Under the pieces are notes generated by a model. It searched no databases, was not told where the DNA came from, and saw only the letters and a program-made list of their open reading frames with translations. A stretch of DNA of 62,583 bases from an uncultured Opitutia bacterium. GTDB lineage: Bacteria > Verrucomicrobiota > Verrucomicrobiia > Opitutales > Opitutaceae. Made by a program: the position numbers and the translations under genes. Numbering within the stretch: position 1 is the first letter of the stretch; the number at the start of each line of letters is the position of its first letter. The stretch spans positions 1 through 62,583 of the forward strand of contig CAIUOU010000057.1 in assembly GCA_903900845.1 (NCBI GenBank), read 5' to 3'. Shown here piece by piece: positions 17,971 to 27,465 of the stretch.

Positions 17971-18384
17971 GGGGCAACGGAAGCCAACGGGCACCGCGCC
18001 GCAGGGTCAACGGCGCTACCGAGGCGGAGCTGCACACGGAGAACCCACCCGAGGGCACGGAGGGATCGGGCTTCGCGCTTACAGGGACCGGGATGATCCG
18101 CGGCTGCAGCCGCGGCTACATCGCACGCCCGCCGAATCGAAGCGGCGGCAGGAACCTCGCACGCGTCTTCCCGTGTTCCTGATTTCCACCTTACCCCCAG
18201 TTCGACCTGTTCCCGTCTGAAATGAAAAACGCCGCTTCGCCGTGTCTTCGACCCGGCCCTCCGTGACCTCTGTGCCCAACGGCTAGGCAAGTAATCGAAC
18301 CTCGTTTCATCCAGACCGATCGCGCGTTCCACGCTCAAGCAATCCACCCTTGCGCGGTCCGTTGGAACCAGGACCTTTCCCCGT
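17971..18384. other. Divergent intergenic region with REP-like repeat
   Basis: No gene is seen. It holds a perfect 18-bp palindrome with a CTACA flank (18098-18120). The block after it, through about 18200, matches the 8380-8460 region. The remaining sequence up to 18384 presumably carries the promoter of the next gene, but no clear -35/-10 pair was recognised. Confidence 0.6.
18098..18119 (-). repeat. REP-like hairpin, GTAG head
   Basis: On the minus strand this reads GTAG followed by the perfect palindrome CCGCGGCTGCAGCCGCGG. Confidence 0.75.
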
Positions 18385-18837
18385 ATGAAGGTCTCGTTCA
18401 CCACCAAGGAGTATGCCCGGCTGCTCGAGCTGGCGCACATGGGCCTGTGGATGGCGGGCGCGCGCCCCGACGACCCGGCCACGATGCCCGAGCGCTACGC
18501 CGACGTGGCGCAGAAGATGTTCGGACTCGCGGAGTCGCAGGGCTGCGCCGACCTCGTGGAGATGGACGTGAACGGGCAGTATTTTCCCACGGAAAAGCTC
18601 ACGACCGGACCGGTCGCCGAGAAAATCGACCGCTTCGTCGAGGACGCCTTCTGGGGCGAATTGGTCGCCCGCCTCGCCGAACGCGACCTCCTCGCGGAGC
18701 TCGGATCGACGAAACTCACCCGGGACTTCACCGCCGAGGAGGAAGAGCGCCTGCAGGAACTCGAGGACACCTACTGGCGCGAGTTCGAGTCAAAGGGCGT
18801 CGACCACCTCGTCGTCCTCCGCGGCGGCAAAGGCTGA
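18385..18837 (+). CDS. Conserved-looking acidic hypothetical protein
   Basis: The 150-residue protein has no signal peptide or membrane segment. It is rich in Glu and Asp, and a helical, highly charged C-terminal half (FTAEEEERLQELEDTYW) suggests a small soluble helical protein. The family is not recognised. The start MKVSFTTKEYARLLELA at 18385 lies in plausible context. Codon use matches the flanking genes, and the third-position G+C pattern supports coding. It lies upstream of the second TonB receptor with a 128-bp gap. Confidence 0.72.
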   Translation: MKVSFTTKEYARLLELAHMGLWMAGARPDDPATMPERYADVAQKMFGLAESQGCADLVEMDVNGQYFPTEKLTTGPVAEKIDRFVEDAFWGELVARLAERDLLAELGSTKLTRDFTAEEEERLQELEDTYWREFESKGVDHLVVLRGGKG

Positions 18838-18965
18838 GCGGAGACCGGTTGATTGCCAAAGCTTCGCGCTTGTGAGCGAGCGCCGGAGTGGGTTTTTCTC
18901 CTGCCGGAAACCGGCACTGCGAGCCGGCTGATCCCGGCCGTGGGTGCAGGTTTCCCTCCAACCCC

Positions 18966-21900
18966 ATGAAACCCTGCCTGCCCCTGCTCCGCCTTGTCCG
19001 CCTGCTGCTGCTCGCCACCGGCCTGCTGATCGCCGGCCGCGCGGCCGCCCAGATCTCCACCACCGGATCGATCGAAGGCCGCGTCTTCGATCGCTCACGC
19101 GGCGAATACCTCGAGAAGGCCCTCGTTTCGATCGAGGGCACGCGCCTCGAGACGCTCACGGACGCGACCGGCCAGTATCGCCTGACCAACGTTCCGGCCG
19201 GCCCGGCGCGGCTGAAAGTGTTCTTCACGGGCCGGCCCGCGCAGACCGCGATGGTGGCCGTCACGGCCAATCAGATCGCGCAGCAGGACTTCACCTTCGG
19301 CGGGGAGGCCCGCGGCCGGGCGGGCGAGGTTGTGAAGCTCGACCAGTTCGTCGTGGCCTCCTCGAAGGAGATGGACGGTGCCGCGATCGCGATCAACGAG
19401 CAGCGTTTCGCGCGTAACATTGTGAACGTGGTCTCGGCCGACGAGTTCGGCACCATCTCGGACGGCAGCATCGGAGAGTTCATGAAATTCCTGCCGGGCA
19501 TCACCAGCGACTACACCGGCGGCGATGCCCGCCGCTTCTCCATCGACGGCGCACCCGCCGACAACGTGCCGATTTCCATGGGCGGCTTCGATCTCGCCAG
19601 CGCCGCCGGCGCCGGCACGCGTCGCGCGGTCGAGCTCGACCAAATCTCGATCAACAACATCTCGCGTATCGAGATCAACCGCTCGCCCACCCCGGACACC
19701 CCGGGATCCGCGCTTGCCGGCTCGGTGAACTTCGTTCCCCGCAGCGCCTTCGAGCGCAACAAGCCCGCCTACAACTACAGCGTCTCCTGGCTGATGAAGG
19801 ACGCCGAACGCGCCTTCGGCCGCCGCACCCCGGGTCCGGGCTGGGGCCAGATGACCTACAAGATCCACCCCGGCTTCGATGTCTCGGCGATCGTTCCCGT
19901 CACGAAGACCTTCGGCTTCACCGTTTCCGGCGGCCACTCGCTGCAATACACCCCGCAGTCCAACGTCGCCATGCAGTGGCGCGGCGCCCACGTGGGCACG
20001 ACGGTCGGCGCCAACGCCACCAACGGCCTGCCCGCCACCACCCCCGACAACCCCTACCTCGGCATCTTTTCCTGGCGCGACAGCGGCAAGAACACGTCGC
20101 GCGAGTCCTTCGCCACCACGGTCGACTGGCGGCCGGCCCGGCACGACCGGCTGACCTTCGGCTTCTCCTACGGCATGCTGCGGGAGCACTTCGCGACGCG
20201 TACGCAGACGTTCACGATCAACCGGGTGGAGCCGCTCAATTGGAGCCCGCGCCACACATGGGGTTCGGCCAGCGTTTTTCCCGCCACCGGCACCGCGATC
20301 AACGCCGGCCAGTTCGCCATCTCCAACAACGGCCGTATCCGCCCGGGCCGCACCGTCACGCCCTCCCTGCGCTGGCTCCACGACGGCCCCGTCTGGAAGT
20401 CCGACGCCGGCGTGAGCTACGGCAACTCCCGCATCGATTACCAGGACATCGACCTGGGTTTCTTCAACGGGATGACCATCCAGCGGAACAACGTGCAGAT
20501 CCTGTTCGACGACATCTTCTACCTCCGGCCGGGCCGCATCACGGTGCTCGATCCCAACGGCCGGCCGGTCGATCCGACGCGCCTCGACTCCTACTCGCTC
20601 GTCTCCGCCAACAGCAACCGCCAGCGCACCTACGACACCACGCGGCAGGCCTATGCCAACGTGCGGCGCGACTTCGATGTCCGCGGCGCGAGCCTCACCG
20701 TGAAGCTCGGGGCCGACATCCGCACGAAGGTGCGCGACCTCCGCGGACCCGGCGGCAACCTCGAGACCTACACCTACGTCGGCGCCGACGGCCGCGCCAG
20801 CAACACGCCCCTCACCCAGGCCGGCCTCGTCAATGACGACAGCCCGCTGCCGTTCCTCGATGTCCAGTACTCGGAACGCATCCCGGACTTCGGACTGCCC
20901 AAGCAGCAGCAGGTCGACAACGGCAAGCTGTGGCAGGACTGGCGGCGCAACCCGACCCACTGGACCCGCAATGCCAACAACGACTTCATCGCCGTCACCA
21001 GCTTCTCCCGCCGCGCCGAGGAGATCATCTCGGCGCTGTTCATCCGCGGCGACCTCGGTCTCCTGCGCAACCGGCTGCGCATCACCGGCGGCGTTCGCGC
21101 CGAGCAGACCAACATCGACGCCGAGGGGCCGTTGATGGATCCGGCCCGCGCCTACCAGCGCGACGCCGCCGGCAACGTCCTCCGCGGCCCCACGGGCGCG
21201 CCGCTGCTGCAGGTGCCGACCAACGCCGGCCTGCCCTACTCCCAGCTGATCCGGGTCGAGCGCGGCACCCGCGCCCGCAAGGAGTACCTGCGGCTGTTCC
21301 CGAGCATCAACGCGAGTTACAACCTCAGTGAGTCGCTCATCGGCCGCCTGGCCTATTCACAGTCGGTCGGCCGGCCCGACTTCAACCAGTACTCCGGCGG
21401 TGTGACCCTGCCGGACATCGAGACGCTCAACCCGAACTCCCGCATCACCGTCAACAACGCCTCGATCAAGGCGTGGCAGGCGGAGACTTACATGGCGCGA
21501 ATCGAGTACTACTTCGGCAACGTCGGCAGCCTGTCGGCCGGCGCCTATATCCGCGACTACCAGAACTTCTTCGTGAACGTGACGGACTACGTGAGCGATG
21601 CGTTCCTGGAAACCTACGGGCTCGATCCCGAGGAGTACGGCTCGATCCTCACGGTCACGCAGTTCAACTCCCCCGTGCGCATCCGGCAGCGCGGCTTCGA
21701 GATCGACTACAAGCAGTCCCTCACCTTCCTGCCGCCCTGGGCGGGCGGGCTCCAGTTCTTCGCCAACGTGAGCTCCCAGCGGGCGACGAAAACCGACAAT
21801 CTCCAGGACATGAACCCGTTCACCGCCAACTGGGGGCTCAGCCTCACGCGGCCGAAGTTCAACCTCCGGATCAACGAGAACTACCGCGGCATCCAGCGGC

Positions 21901-22160
21901 GCGGCGCCGTGGCCAGCACCGCCACCAACAGCATCGAGCCGGGCACCTACAACTACCGGCCCAAACGCCTCTACGTTGACGTCACCGGGGAGTATTATTT
22001 CCGGCGCTCCACCGCCGTCTTCTTCGCGTTCCGCAACATCCGCGGCGCCACGGAGGACACCAAGATCTACGGGCCCAGCACGCCGGCTTACGCCCGTTTC
22101 CGCCAGCGCGACGACTACGGCGGCTCGCTCTGGACCGCCGGCATCAAGGGCTCGTTCTGA
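18966..22160 (+). CDS. TonB-dependent receptor with carboxypeptidase-regulatory-like domain
   Basis: This is a 1064-residue outer-membrane receptor. The ATG at 18966 is chosen because it gives a proper signal peptide (about 1-28, MKPCLPLLRLVRLLLLATG). A carboxypeptidase-regulatory-like domain (about 32-115), a plug (about 135-260, with DEFGTISDGSIGEFMKFLPG) and a long barrel follow; the C-terminus is TAGIKGSF. It heads a same-strand cluster with a Tat-exported isomerase-like protein and a sulfatase. This suggests uptake of a sulfated or modified glycan; the substrate is unknown. Confidence 0.92.
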   Translation: MKPCLPLLRLVRLLLLATGLLIAGRAAAQISTTGSIEGRVFDRSRGEYLEKALVSIEGTRLETLTDATGQYRLTNVPAGPARLKVFFTGRPAQTAMVAVTANQIAQQDFTFGGEARGRAGEVVKLDQFVVASSKEMDGAAIAINEQRFARNIVNVVSADEFGTISDGSIGEFMKFLPGITSDYTGGDARRFSIDGAPADNVPISMGGFDLASAAGAGTRRAVELDQISINNISRIEINRSPTPDTPGSALAGSVNFVPRSAFERNKPAYNYSVSWLMKDAERAFGRRTPGPGWGQMTYKIHPGFDVSAIVPVTKTFGFTVSGGHSLQYTPQSNVAMQWRGAHVGTTVGANATNGLPATTPDNPYLGIFSWRDSGKNTSRESFATTVDWRPARHDRLTFGFSYGMLREHFATRTQTFTINRVEPLNWSPRHTWGSASVFPATGTAINAGQFAISNNGRIRPGRTVTPSLRWLHDGPVWKSDAGVSYGNSRIDYQDIDLGFFNGMTIQRNNVQILFDDIFYLRPGRITVLDPNGRPVDPTRLDSYSLVSANSNRQRTYDTTRQAYANVRRDFDVRGASLTVKLGADIRTKVRDLRGPGGNLETYTYVGADGRASNTPLTQAGLVNDDSPLPFLDVQYSERIPDFGLPKQQQVDNGKLWQDWRRNPTHWTRNANNDFIAVTSFSRRAEEIISALFIRGDLGLLRNRLRITGGVRAEQTNIDAEGPLMDPARAYQRDAAGNVLRGPTGAPLLQVPTNAGLPYSQLIRVERGTRARKEYLRLFPSINASYNLSESLIGRLAYSQSVGRPDFNQYSGGVTLPDIETLNPNSRITVNNASIKAWQAETYMARIEYYFGNVGSLSAGAYIRDYQNFFVNVTDYVSDAFLETYGLDPEEYGSILTVTQFNSPVRIRQRGFEIDYKQSLTFLPPWAGGLQFFANVSSQRATKTDNLQDMNPFTANWGLSLTRPKFNLRINENYRGIQRRGAVASTATNSIEPGTYNYRPKRLYVDVTGEYYFRRSTAVFFAFRNIRGATEDTKIYGPSTPAYARFRQRDDYGGSLWTAGIKGSF

Positions 22161-22170
22161 CGCCTTGGCG

Positions 22171-22200
22171 CGGCGGGGTGGCGGCCCCGCCGTTGCATTT
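22171..22200 (+). terminator. Possible terminator after the second TonB receptor
   Basis: An 8-bp stem, CGGCGGGG with CCCCGCCG and a 6-nt loop, is followed by TTGCATTT. The T-run is interrupted, so termination may be partial. Confidence 0.5.
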
Positions 22201-22230
22201 CAGGAAGGGGCGGTGCACGGTCGGCGCCGC

Positions 22231-23235
22231 ATGAACCCCCGTGACGCCTTCTCGCCCGCCCCCTCCCGCCGCCGCTTCCTGTCCCGGCTCGCCCTCGCCG
22301 GTGCCGCCCTGCCTTTCGCCCGCGAGCTCGCCGCCGCGGAGTCGAGGAAGAAGGCCGCCGCCGCACCGCTCCCGCCCTGGACCGGCGGACCGACGGTGCT
22401 GCATGTCTTTTCCAAGCCCCTGCACTGGATGTCATGGGCCGACACCGCCGCCCTGGTGAAAGCGACGGGCTACGGCGGCATCGATTACACCGTCCGGGTT
22501 CCGCAGGGCCATGTGCTCCCCGAGCGGGTCGAGGAGGATCTGCCCAAGGCCATCGACGCCGCGCGCGCCGCCGGCCTGAAGGTCGAGATGATCACCACCG
22601 AGATCAACGGCGTGAAGACCCCGCACGCCGAGCGGGTCGTGCGCACCGCCGCGAAGCTCGGCGTGAAGTATTACCGCCTGGGCTTCTTCAATTACGACCC
22701 GCAGCTCGGGGTGAAGGGCACGCTTGACGCCCTGAAACCGCAGCTGAGAGACCTCGCGGCGCTCAACCAGAGCGTCGGCATCCACGGCGCCATCCAGAAT
22801 CACGCTGGTCCGCGCGTCGGCGGCCCGATGTGGGACCTGTATGAACTCCTGCGCGACATCGATCCACGCTGGCTCGGCGTGCAGTTCGACATCCGGCACG
22901 CCGTCGCCGAGGCGGGCCAGTCCTGGCCGTTGTCGCTGCGTCTGCTCGCTCCGTGGGTGAAGTGCACGGATCTGAAGGATTTCCGCTGGGAACAGTCGCC
23001 CGGCAAGGCGGCGATCGAGAACGTGCCCATCGGCGAAGGGATCGTGCCCTACGAGGCCTACTTCAAGCTCGTGCGCGAGCTCGCCGTCCACGGGCCCGCC
23101 TCGGTGCACTTCGAGTTTCCGCCGTTCGAACGCGCGCCGATCAGCGAGGCGGAGAAGCGCGCGAAATTCCCGGAACTCATGCGCAAGGACCTCGCCGCGC
23201 TCAAGGCCGTCATGGCCAAGGCCGGCGTGAGCTGA
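22231..23235 (+). CDS. Exported sugar phosphate isomerase/epimerase-like TIM barrel protein
   Basis: The 334-residue protein starts with a twin-arginine-type signal (RRRFLSRLALAGAALPFA, about 13-30). An AP-endonuclease-2/xylose-isomerase-like TIM barrel follows, with YGGIDYTVRVP, LKVEMITTEI and LGVQFDIRHA. Similar exported barrels occur with 3-keto-glycoside enzymes and oxidoreductases in glycan loci, but its reaction cannot be named from sequence. The ATG at 22231 is chosen because the frame upstream runs antiparallel to no signal and overlaps the receptor gene. It is followed after 52 bp by a sulfatase. Confidence 0.82.
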   Translation: MNPRDAFSPAPSRRRFLSRLALAGAALPFARELAAAESRKKAAAAPLPPWTGGPTVLHVFSKPLHWMSWADTAALVKATGYGGIDYTVRVPQGHVLPERVEEDLPKAIDAARAAGLKVEMITTEINGVKTPHAERVVRTAAKLGVKYYRLGFFNYDPQLGVKGTLDALKPQLRDLAALNQSVGIHGAIQNHAGPRVGGPMWDLYELLRDIDPRWLGVQFDIRHAVAEAGQSWPLSLRLLAPWVKCTDLKDFRWEQSPGKAAIENVPIGEGIVPYEAYFKLVRELAVHGPASVHFEFPPFERAPISEAEKRAKFPELMRKDLAALKAVMAKAGVS

Positions 23236-23287
23236 CGCGCCCCGCCCTCCGGCGTCCGGGGCTCCGGCGGACGCGCTGCTTTCCTCG

Positions 23288-24709
23288 ATGAAGTCCACCC
23301 TCCTGCCGGCCCTCGCCGCCGCTCTCATGCTTGCGGCGTCCCCCTTCGCCGCGGTTCCGCGCCAGCCGAACCTGCTCCTCGTCTTCACCGACGACCAACG
23401 CTGGGACGCGATGAGCGTGGTGCAGCGCGAGCAGGGCGATCGCGCGCGTTTCCCGTGGCTGCGCACGCCGCACATGGACCGGCTCGCCGCCGAAGGCGTG
23501 CGCTTCCGCAACGCATTCGTCACCCTCCCGCTGTGCGCCCCGAGCCGCGCGGTTTTCCTCACGGGTCGCTACAACCACCTCAACGGTATCGCCAACAACC
23601 GCACGCCGTTCCCCGCCGACAGCGTCACCCACTCCACCCTGCTCCGCGCGGCGGGCTACACGACCGGCTACATCGGCAAGTGGCACATGGGTAACCAGGG
23701 CGGGAAGCGGCCGGGCTTCGACTACTCGGCGAGTTTCCTCGGGCAGGGCCGCTACTTCGACTGCGCCATCGAGGTGAACGGAGTCCCCACCCCGTCGCAG
23801 GGCTGGGTCGACGACGTCACGACCGATTACGCGATCCGTTTCCTCCGTGAACACCGCGATCGGCCCTTCGCCATGATGCTCGGCTACAAGGCGACCCACG
23901 GACCGTTCGATCCGCCGGAGCGCGCCCGGGATCGTTTCGCCGGCGAGCAGGCCCGGCCCGTGCCCAACCTCGCCAGCCGCGCGATCTACCGCGGCCCCGC
24001 CGACGAGCCGGCCACCGCCGCGAAGGGCGGCGCCACGAACCTGGGCTACTTCCGCTGCATCTCCGCCCTCGATGACAACCTCGGCCGGCTCCTAGGCGCC
24101 CTCGACGAGCTCGGTCTCGCCGAGGACACCGTTGTCGTCTTCAGCAGCGACAACGGGTACTACCTCGGGGAGCACGGTCTCGGCGACAAGCGGTCGCTTT
24201 ACGAGGAATCCATCCGCATCCCGATGCTGGCCCGCTACCCGCGCGCCTTCCCCCGGGGCCGGGTCGTCGACGAAATGGTCCTCAATCTCGACCTCGCCCC
24301 GTCGTGGCTCGATCTGGCGGGGCTACCCTCGAACCCCGGAATGCAGGGTCGCAGCTGGCGCCCCCTCGCCGAGGCGCGGCCTGTCGCCTGGCGCTCCGCC
24401 TTCCTCGCGCAGTACTTCCGGGAAAATACCTTCCCGACGACACCCACCACGGTCGCCGTCCGCACCCCGACGGCGAAGCTCATCCGCTACCCGGGACACG
24501 ACGAGTGGACGGAATTGTTTAATCTGGCCGACGACCCCTACGAGACACGCAACCTCGCGCGCGACCCCGCCCACGCGGGCCTGTTCGCGCGGATGAACGC
24601 GGACTTCGACCGGGAGATGAAGGCGGTGGGCTACCTGATCCCCGACTATGCGGACAAGCCGGGCGAAGCGCCGGCCCGCCCGACGAAAAAAGCCAAGAAG
24701 CAACCCTGA
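23288..24709 (+). CDS. Secreted sulfatase (formylglycine type)
   Basis: The 473-residue protein has a signal peptide (about 1-22), the metal-binding start PNLLLVFTDDQRWD, and the sulfatase signature C83-A-P-S-R87 whose cysteine would be converted to formylglycine. Further family motifs are TGYIGKWHMG and FSSDNGYYLGEHG. The basic C-terminus is KKAKKQP. It would remove sulfate esters from a glycan or other organic sulfate. No formylglycine-generating enzyme is in the window. It is the last gene of the second TonB-receptor cluster and converges on the decarboxylase gene. Confidence 0.93.
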   Translation: MKSTLLPALAAALMLAASPFAAVPRQPNLLLVFTDDQRWDAMSVVQREQGDRARFPWLRTPHMDRLAAEGVRFRNAFVTLPLCAPSRAVFLTGRYNHLNGIANNRTPFPADSVTHSTLLRAAGYTTGYIGKWHMGNQGGKRPGFDYSASFLGQGRYFDCAIEVNGVPTPSQGWVDDVTTDYAIRFLREHRDRPFAMMLGYKATHGPFDPPERARDRFAGEQARPVPNLASRAIYRGPADEPATAAKGGATNLGYFRCISALDDNLGRLLGALDELGLAEDTVVVFSSDNGYYLGEHGLGDKRSLYEESIRIPMLARYPRAFPRGRVVDEMVLNLDLAPSWLDLAGLPSNPGMQGRSWRPLAEARPVAWRSAFLAQYFRENTFPTTPTTVAVRTPTAKLIRYPGHDEWTELFNLADDPYETRNLARDPAHAGLFARMNADFDREMKAVGYLIPDYADKPGEAPARPTKKAKKQP

Positions 24710-24745
24710 CCACCGGCGATGGCGGGCGAATACCCGCCTGCCCGA

Positions 24746-25885
24746 TCAGCGGTTGACGTGCACGACCTTCGCCGGCGGGAAGCCGTTGAAGTAGGTCGCG
24801 CTGGCGTGGCTGTAGGCGCCGATGTTGACACTGTAGACGAGGTCGCCGCGGTCCAGGTCGGGAAGGTTCTCGGCCATAGACACCACGTCGAGGGCGTCGC
24901 ACGTCGGTCCGAAGACCGAGCAGATGCTGGTGGGGCCCTTCTTGAACGCCTTCACCGGGTACTTGCAGTGGTCGAAGATCACACCCGAGTACGTGTGGTA
25001 CACGCCGTCGTTGATGTAGTAGCAGGTCTTGCCGTCGCGAACGGCCTTGCCGGTGACCTCGGCCACGGAGATGCCGCAGGGCGCCGCGAGGAAACGGCCC
25101 GGTTCGGCGAGAACCTGGATGTCCTTGGGGAAAAGCCGGTCGATCTCGGTGTTGATCACCTTCGCCAGTTCGCGGAACGGAAGCACCGTCGAGTCGTAGC
25201 GCGCGGGGAAGCCGCCGCCGATATCGAGCAGGTTCATCTTCGTGTAGCCGCGGTCGCGCGCCTCCTTGAAGATGTTCGCGGTGAGGTTCAGCGCCTGAAC
25301 GTAGTTCTCGAAGTTCGTCGTCTGGCTGCCGACATGGAAGCTGATGCCCTCCACGGTAAGACCGGCCCGGTCGGCCTCGAGGATCAGGTCGACGGCCTCG
25401 CCCGGCGCGGCGCCGAACTTGGAAGACAGCTCCACCATCGCGCCGGTGTTGGGGACCTTGAGCCTCAACGCGAGGCCGGCGTCGGGCGCGTGTTTGCGGA
25501 TCTTGTGGATCTCCTCGCGGTTGTCGAAGGTGACGAGCGGCTTGTACTTGTTCAGCTCCTCCAGCGTGTCCGTGGGCTTGGTCGGATTCGCGTAGATGAT
25601 CTTGTCCCAGATCCACTGCTGCCGCTGCTTCGCGGGCAGGTGGCGGATGTTCCGGTACACCACCTGGAACTCGGGCATCGAGGCGACGTCGAAGCTCGAT
25701 CCCTCCTCGAAGAGGGTGCGCACGATCATCGGATCGGAGTTCGCCTTCACGGCGTAGTAGACCTGCACGCGGGGCAGGTGGCGGCGGAACTCGCGGTACG
25801 CCTTGCGGAGCGCGTCATGGTCGATGACGAAAAGCGGCGTGCCGTGCCGCCGCGCCAGCTGCTGCAGCCGGGAAAGAGGGATCAT
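24746..25885 (-). CDS. Ornithine/lysine decarboxylase-like PLP fold-III enzyme
   Basis: The 379-residue protein has the PLP lysine K47 in YYAVKANSDP. It also has the fold-III glycine motif DIGGGFPARY and the C-terminal FGPTCDALD motif, whose Cys and Asp line the active site of ornithine decarboxylases. It most likely makes putrescine from ornithine; lysine or carboxynorspermidine are alternative substrates. The start is at MIPLSRLQQLA. It lies 10 bp downstream of the homospermidine synthase gene, which fits a shared polyamine pathway. Confidence 0.85.
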   Translation of the reverse strand: MIPLSRLQQLARRHGTPLFVIDHDALRKAYREFRRHLPRVQVYYAVKANSDPMIVRTLFEEGSSFDVASMPEFQVVYRNIRHLPAKQRQQWIWDKIIYANPTKPTDTLEELNKYKPLVTFDNREEIHKIRKHAPDAGLALRLKVPNTGAMVELSSKFGAAPGEAVDLILEADRAGLTVEGISFHVGSQTTNFENYVQALNLTANIFKEARDRGYTKMNLLDIGGGFPARYDSTVLPFRELAKVINTEIDRLFPKDIQVLAEPGRFLAAPCGISVAEVTGKAVRDGKTCYYINDGVYHTYSGVIFDHCKYPVKAFKKGPTSICSVFGPTCDALDVVSMAENLPDLDRGDLVYSVNIGAYSHASATYFNGFPPAKVVHVNR

Positions 25886-25895
25886 CGGAGGGAAA

Positions 25896-27353
25896 TCAAC
25901 CCGCGTCGGTGACGAGGAAATTCTTGAACTGCCACGGATCGCGCGGATCGAGGTCCGGCTTGTTGTGTCGCGCGAAGGTCTGGTCGCGGCCCTTGAGCGG
26001 CGTCCAGTCGGAGGACTTGGAGATGAAACGGCCCAGGTACGGCCGGGAGACGCCGAGGACATACTCGTGCGGCATGTCGTCGGGCACCACCACGCCGCGC
26101 GCGGGGTTCTCGATCATCCACATGGATGCGGCGACGACGGAGATGGCCACCTGCATCGTGGTCGCGTTCTGGTGCGGGACGAGGCGACGGGACTCCTCGA
26201 TGCTGAGGTCAGATCCGATCCACCACGAGTTGTAGGCGTGGCCCATGATCAGCGCGCCGAGGATGTCCGAGCCGGCGGTGATCTCGTCGTTCATGATGCG
26301 CTGGTTGGCGTTCAGCTTGTAGTTGTAGCCGCGCATCTCGTTCAGCGAGGCGATCGCCTCGTCGCACGGGCAATACGCGTAGTGCATCGTCGGGCGGTAG
26401 ACGGCCTTTTTTCCGTCCCAGACGGTGAGCTTGTCGGAGATGGTGAAGGCCTCGCCGTGACGCACGACCATGCCGAGGATGTCATAATCCGGCACCCAGG
26501 AACGCACCCAGGTGTTGATGCCCATGCGGGCGAGGCAGATCTGGTTGCGCGGGCCCTGCTTGTGCTGGAAAGCGTGCGCGGGGAGCTGCTTCTCGTGCGT
26601 GCCCCAGCCCATCTCGGCGGTCGTGGTGCCCTCCTCGCGGAAGCCCTCGATGCTCCAGGTGTTCACGAACTCGTCGACCTGCTTCGGCTGGTCGGTGATC
26701 TGGGTGTCACGCTCGGAACAGTGGATGACCTTCACGCCGAGCGCGCGGGACAGGTGGTTGAACTGCTGCGTGCGGATCAGCTCCTCAAGGCTCTCCGCCG
26801 CCCGGCCCTTGACCTTGCGGTCGGCGATCAGGCTCTGGCCGATGTCGATCAGACCCTGCTTCACAAAGTGCGAGATCAGGCCCGGGTTAGCGCCATGCTC
26901 GATGACCGCGGTGGGACCCGGCTCGCTCCAGCGCGAGGTCATGCGCCGCAGGTTCATGTGGCGCCAATAGAGCGTCTTTTCCGTCGGGTGCTGGTTCGGG
27001 CCGGCGGCGTACGGATCCCAAAGCTCGGTGGACGTGTTGATGTACATCACACCGTGGTCGTGGCACCACTGGAGGATCTCGCAGGCGTCGATGTTCCACG
27101 CGAGGTCGATGATGAGATCACCCCGGCCGGCGTGCTTGGCCAGGAGCCGGCCCATGTTCTCCCGCGTGACGCGGTCGCGCACGAAGCGCACGCCCTTCGC
27201 GGTCCAGCGCGCGAGCTTCGCCGCACGGTCCTCGAAATCCATGATCGTCACGTTGCGGGCGGGCACCTTGAGGTGCTTGAAGAGGATCGGGAGCGTGCAC
27301 TCCGCGACCGCGCCGTAACCGACGAACAGGATGCGCTGCTTGAATTCGATCAT
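25896..27353 (-). CDS. hss: Homospermidine synthase
   Basis: The 485-residue protein belongs to the saccharopine-dehydrogenase-like homospermidine synthase family. It has an N-terminal Rossmann motif (ILFVGYGAVAECTLP), DLIIDLAWNID, NTSTELWDPY and EHGANPGLISHF. The enzyme condenses two putrescines to homospermidine with NAD as a prosthetic group. The ATG at 27353 is preferred; a GTG 39 bp upstream is also in frame. It precedes the decarboxylase that would supply putrescine. Confidence 0.9.
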   Translation of the reverse strand: MIEFKQRILFVGYGAVAECTLPILFKHLKVPARNVTIMDFEDRAAKLARWTAKGVRFVRDRVTRENMGRLLAKHAGRGDLIIDLAWNIDACEILQWCHDHGVMYINTSTELWDPYAAGPNQHPTEKTLYWRHMNLRRMTSRWSEPGPTAVIEHGANPGLISHFVKQGLIDIGQSLIADRKVKGRAAESLEELIRTQQFNHLSRALGVKVIHCSERDTQITDQPKQVDEFVNTWSIEGFREEGTTTAEMGWGTHEKQLPAHAFQHKQGPRNQICLARMGINTWVRSWVPDYDILGMVVRHGEAFTISDKLTVWDGKKAVYRPTMHYAYCPCDEAIASLNEMRGYNYKLNANQRIMNDEITAGSDILGALIMGHAYNSWWIGSDLSIEESRRLVPHQNATTMQVAISVVAASMWMIENPARGVVVPDDMPHEYVLGVSRPYLGRFISKSSDWTPLKGRDQTFARHNKPDLDPRDPWQFKNFLVTDAG

Positions 27354-27465
27354 GATTTTGCGGGGAGGAAGGTCCGCGGAATGTGCGGACACGCGTGGAA
27401 GACTGACAAGAGTTTTCCCCGCCGCAAACGACGCGCGCGGAAAACACCGCGCGGCCGCGCCGGCC

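Noticed and set aside
24721-24738. GGCGGG-CGAATA-CCCGCC as a two-way terminator between sulfatase and decarboxylase genes
   Set aside because: A 6-bp stem with no T-run on either side is too weak to call.
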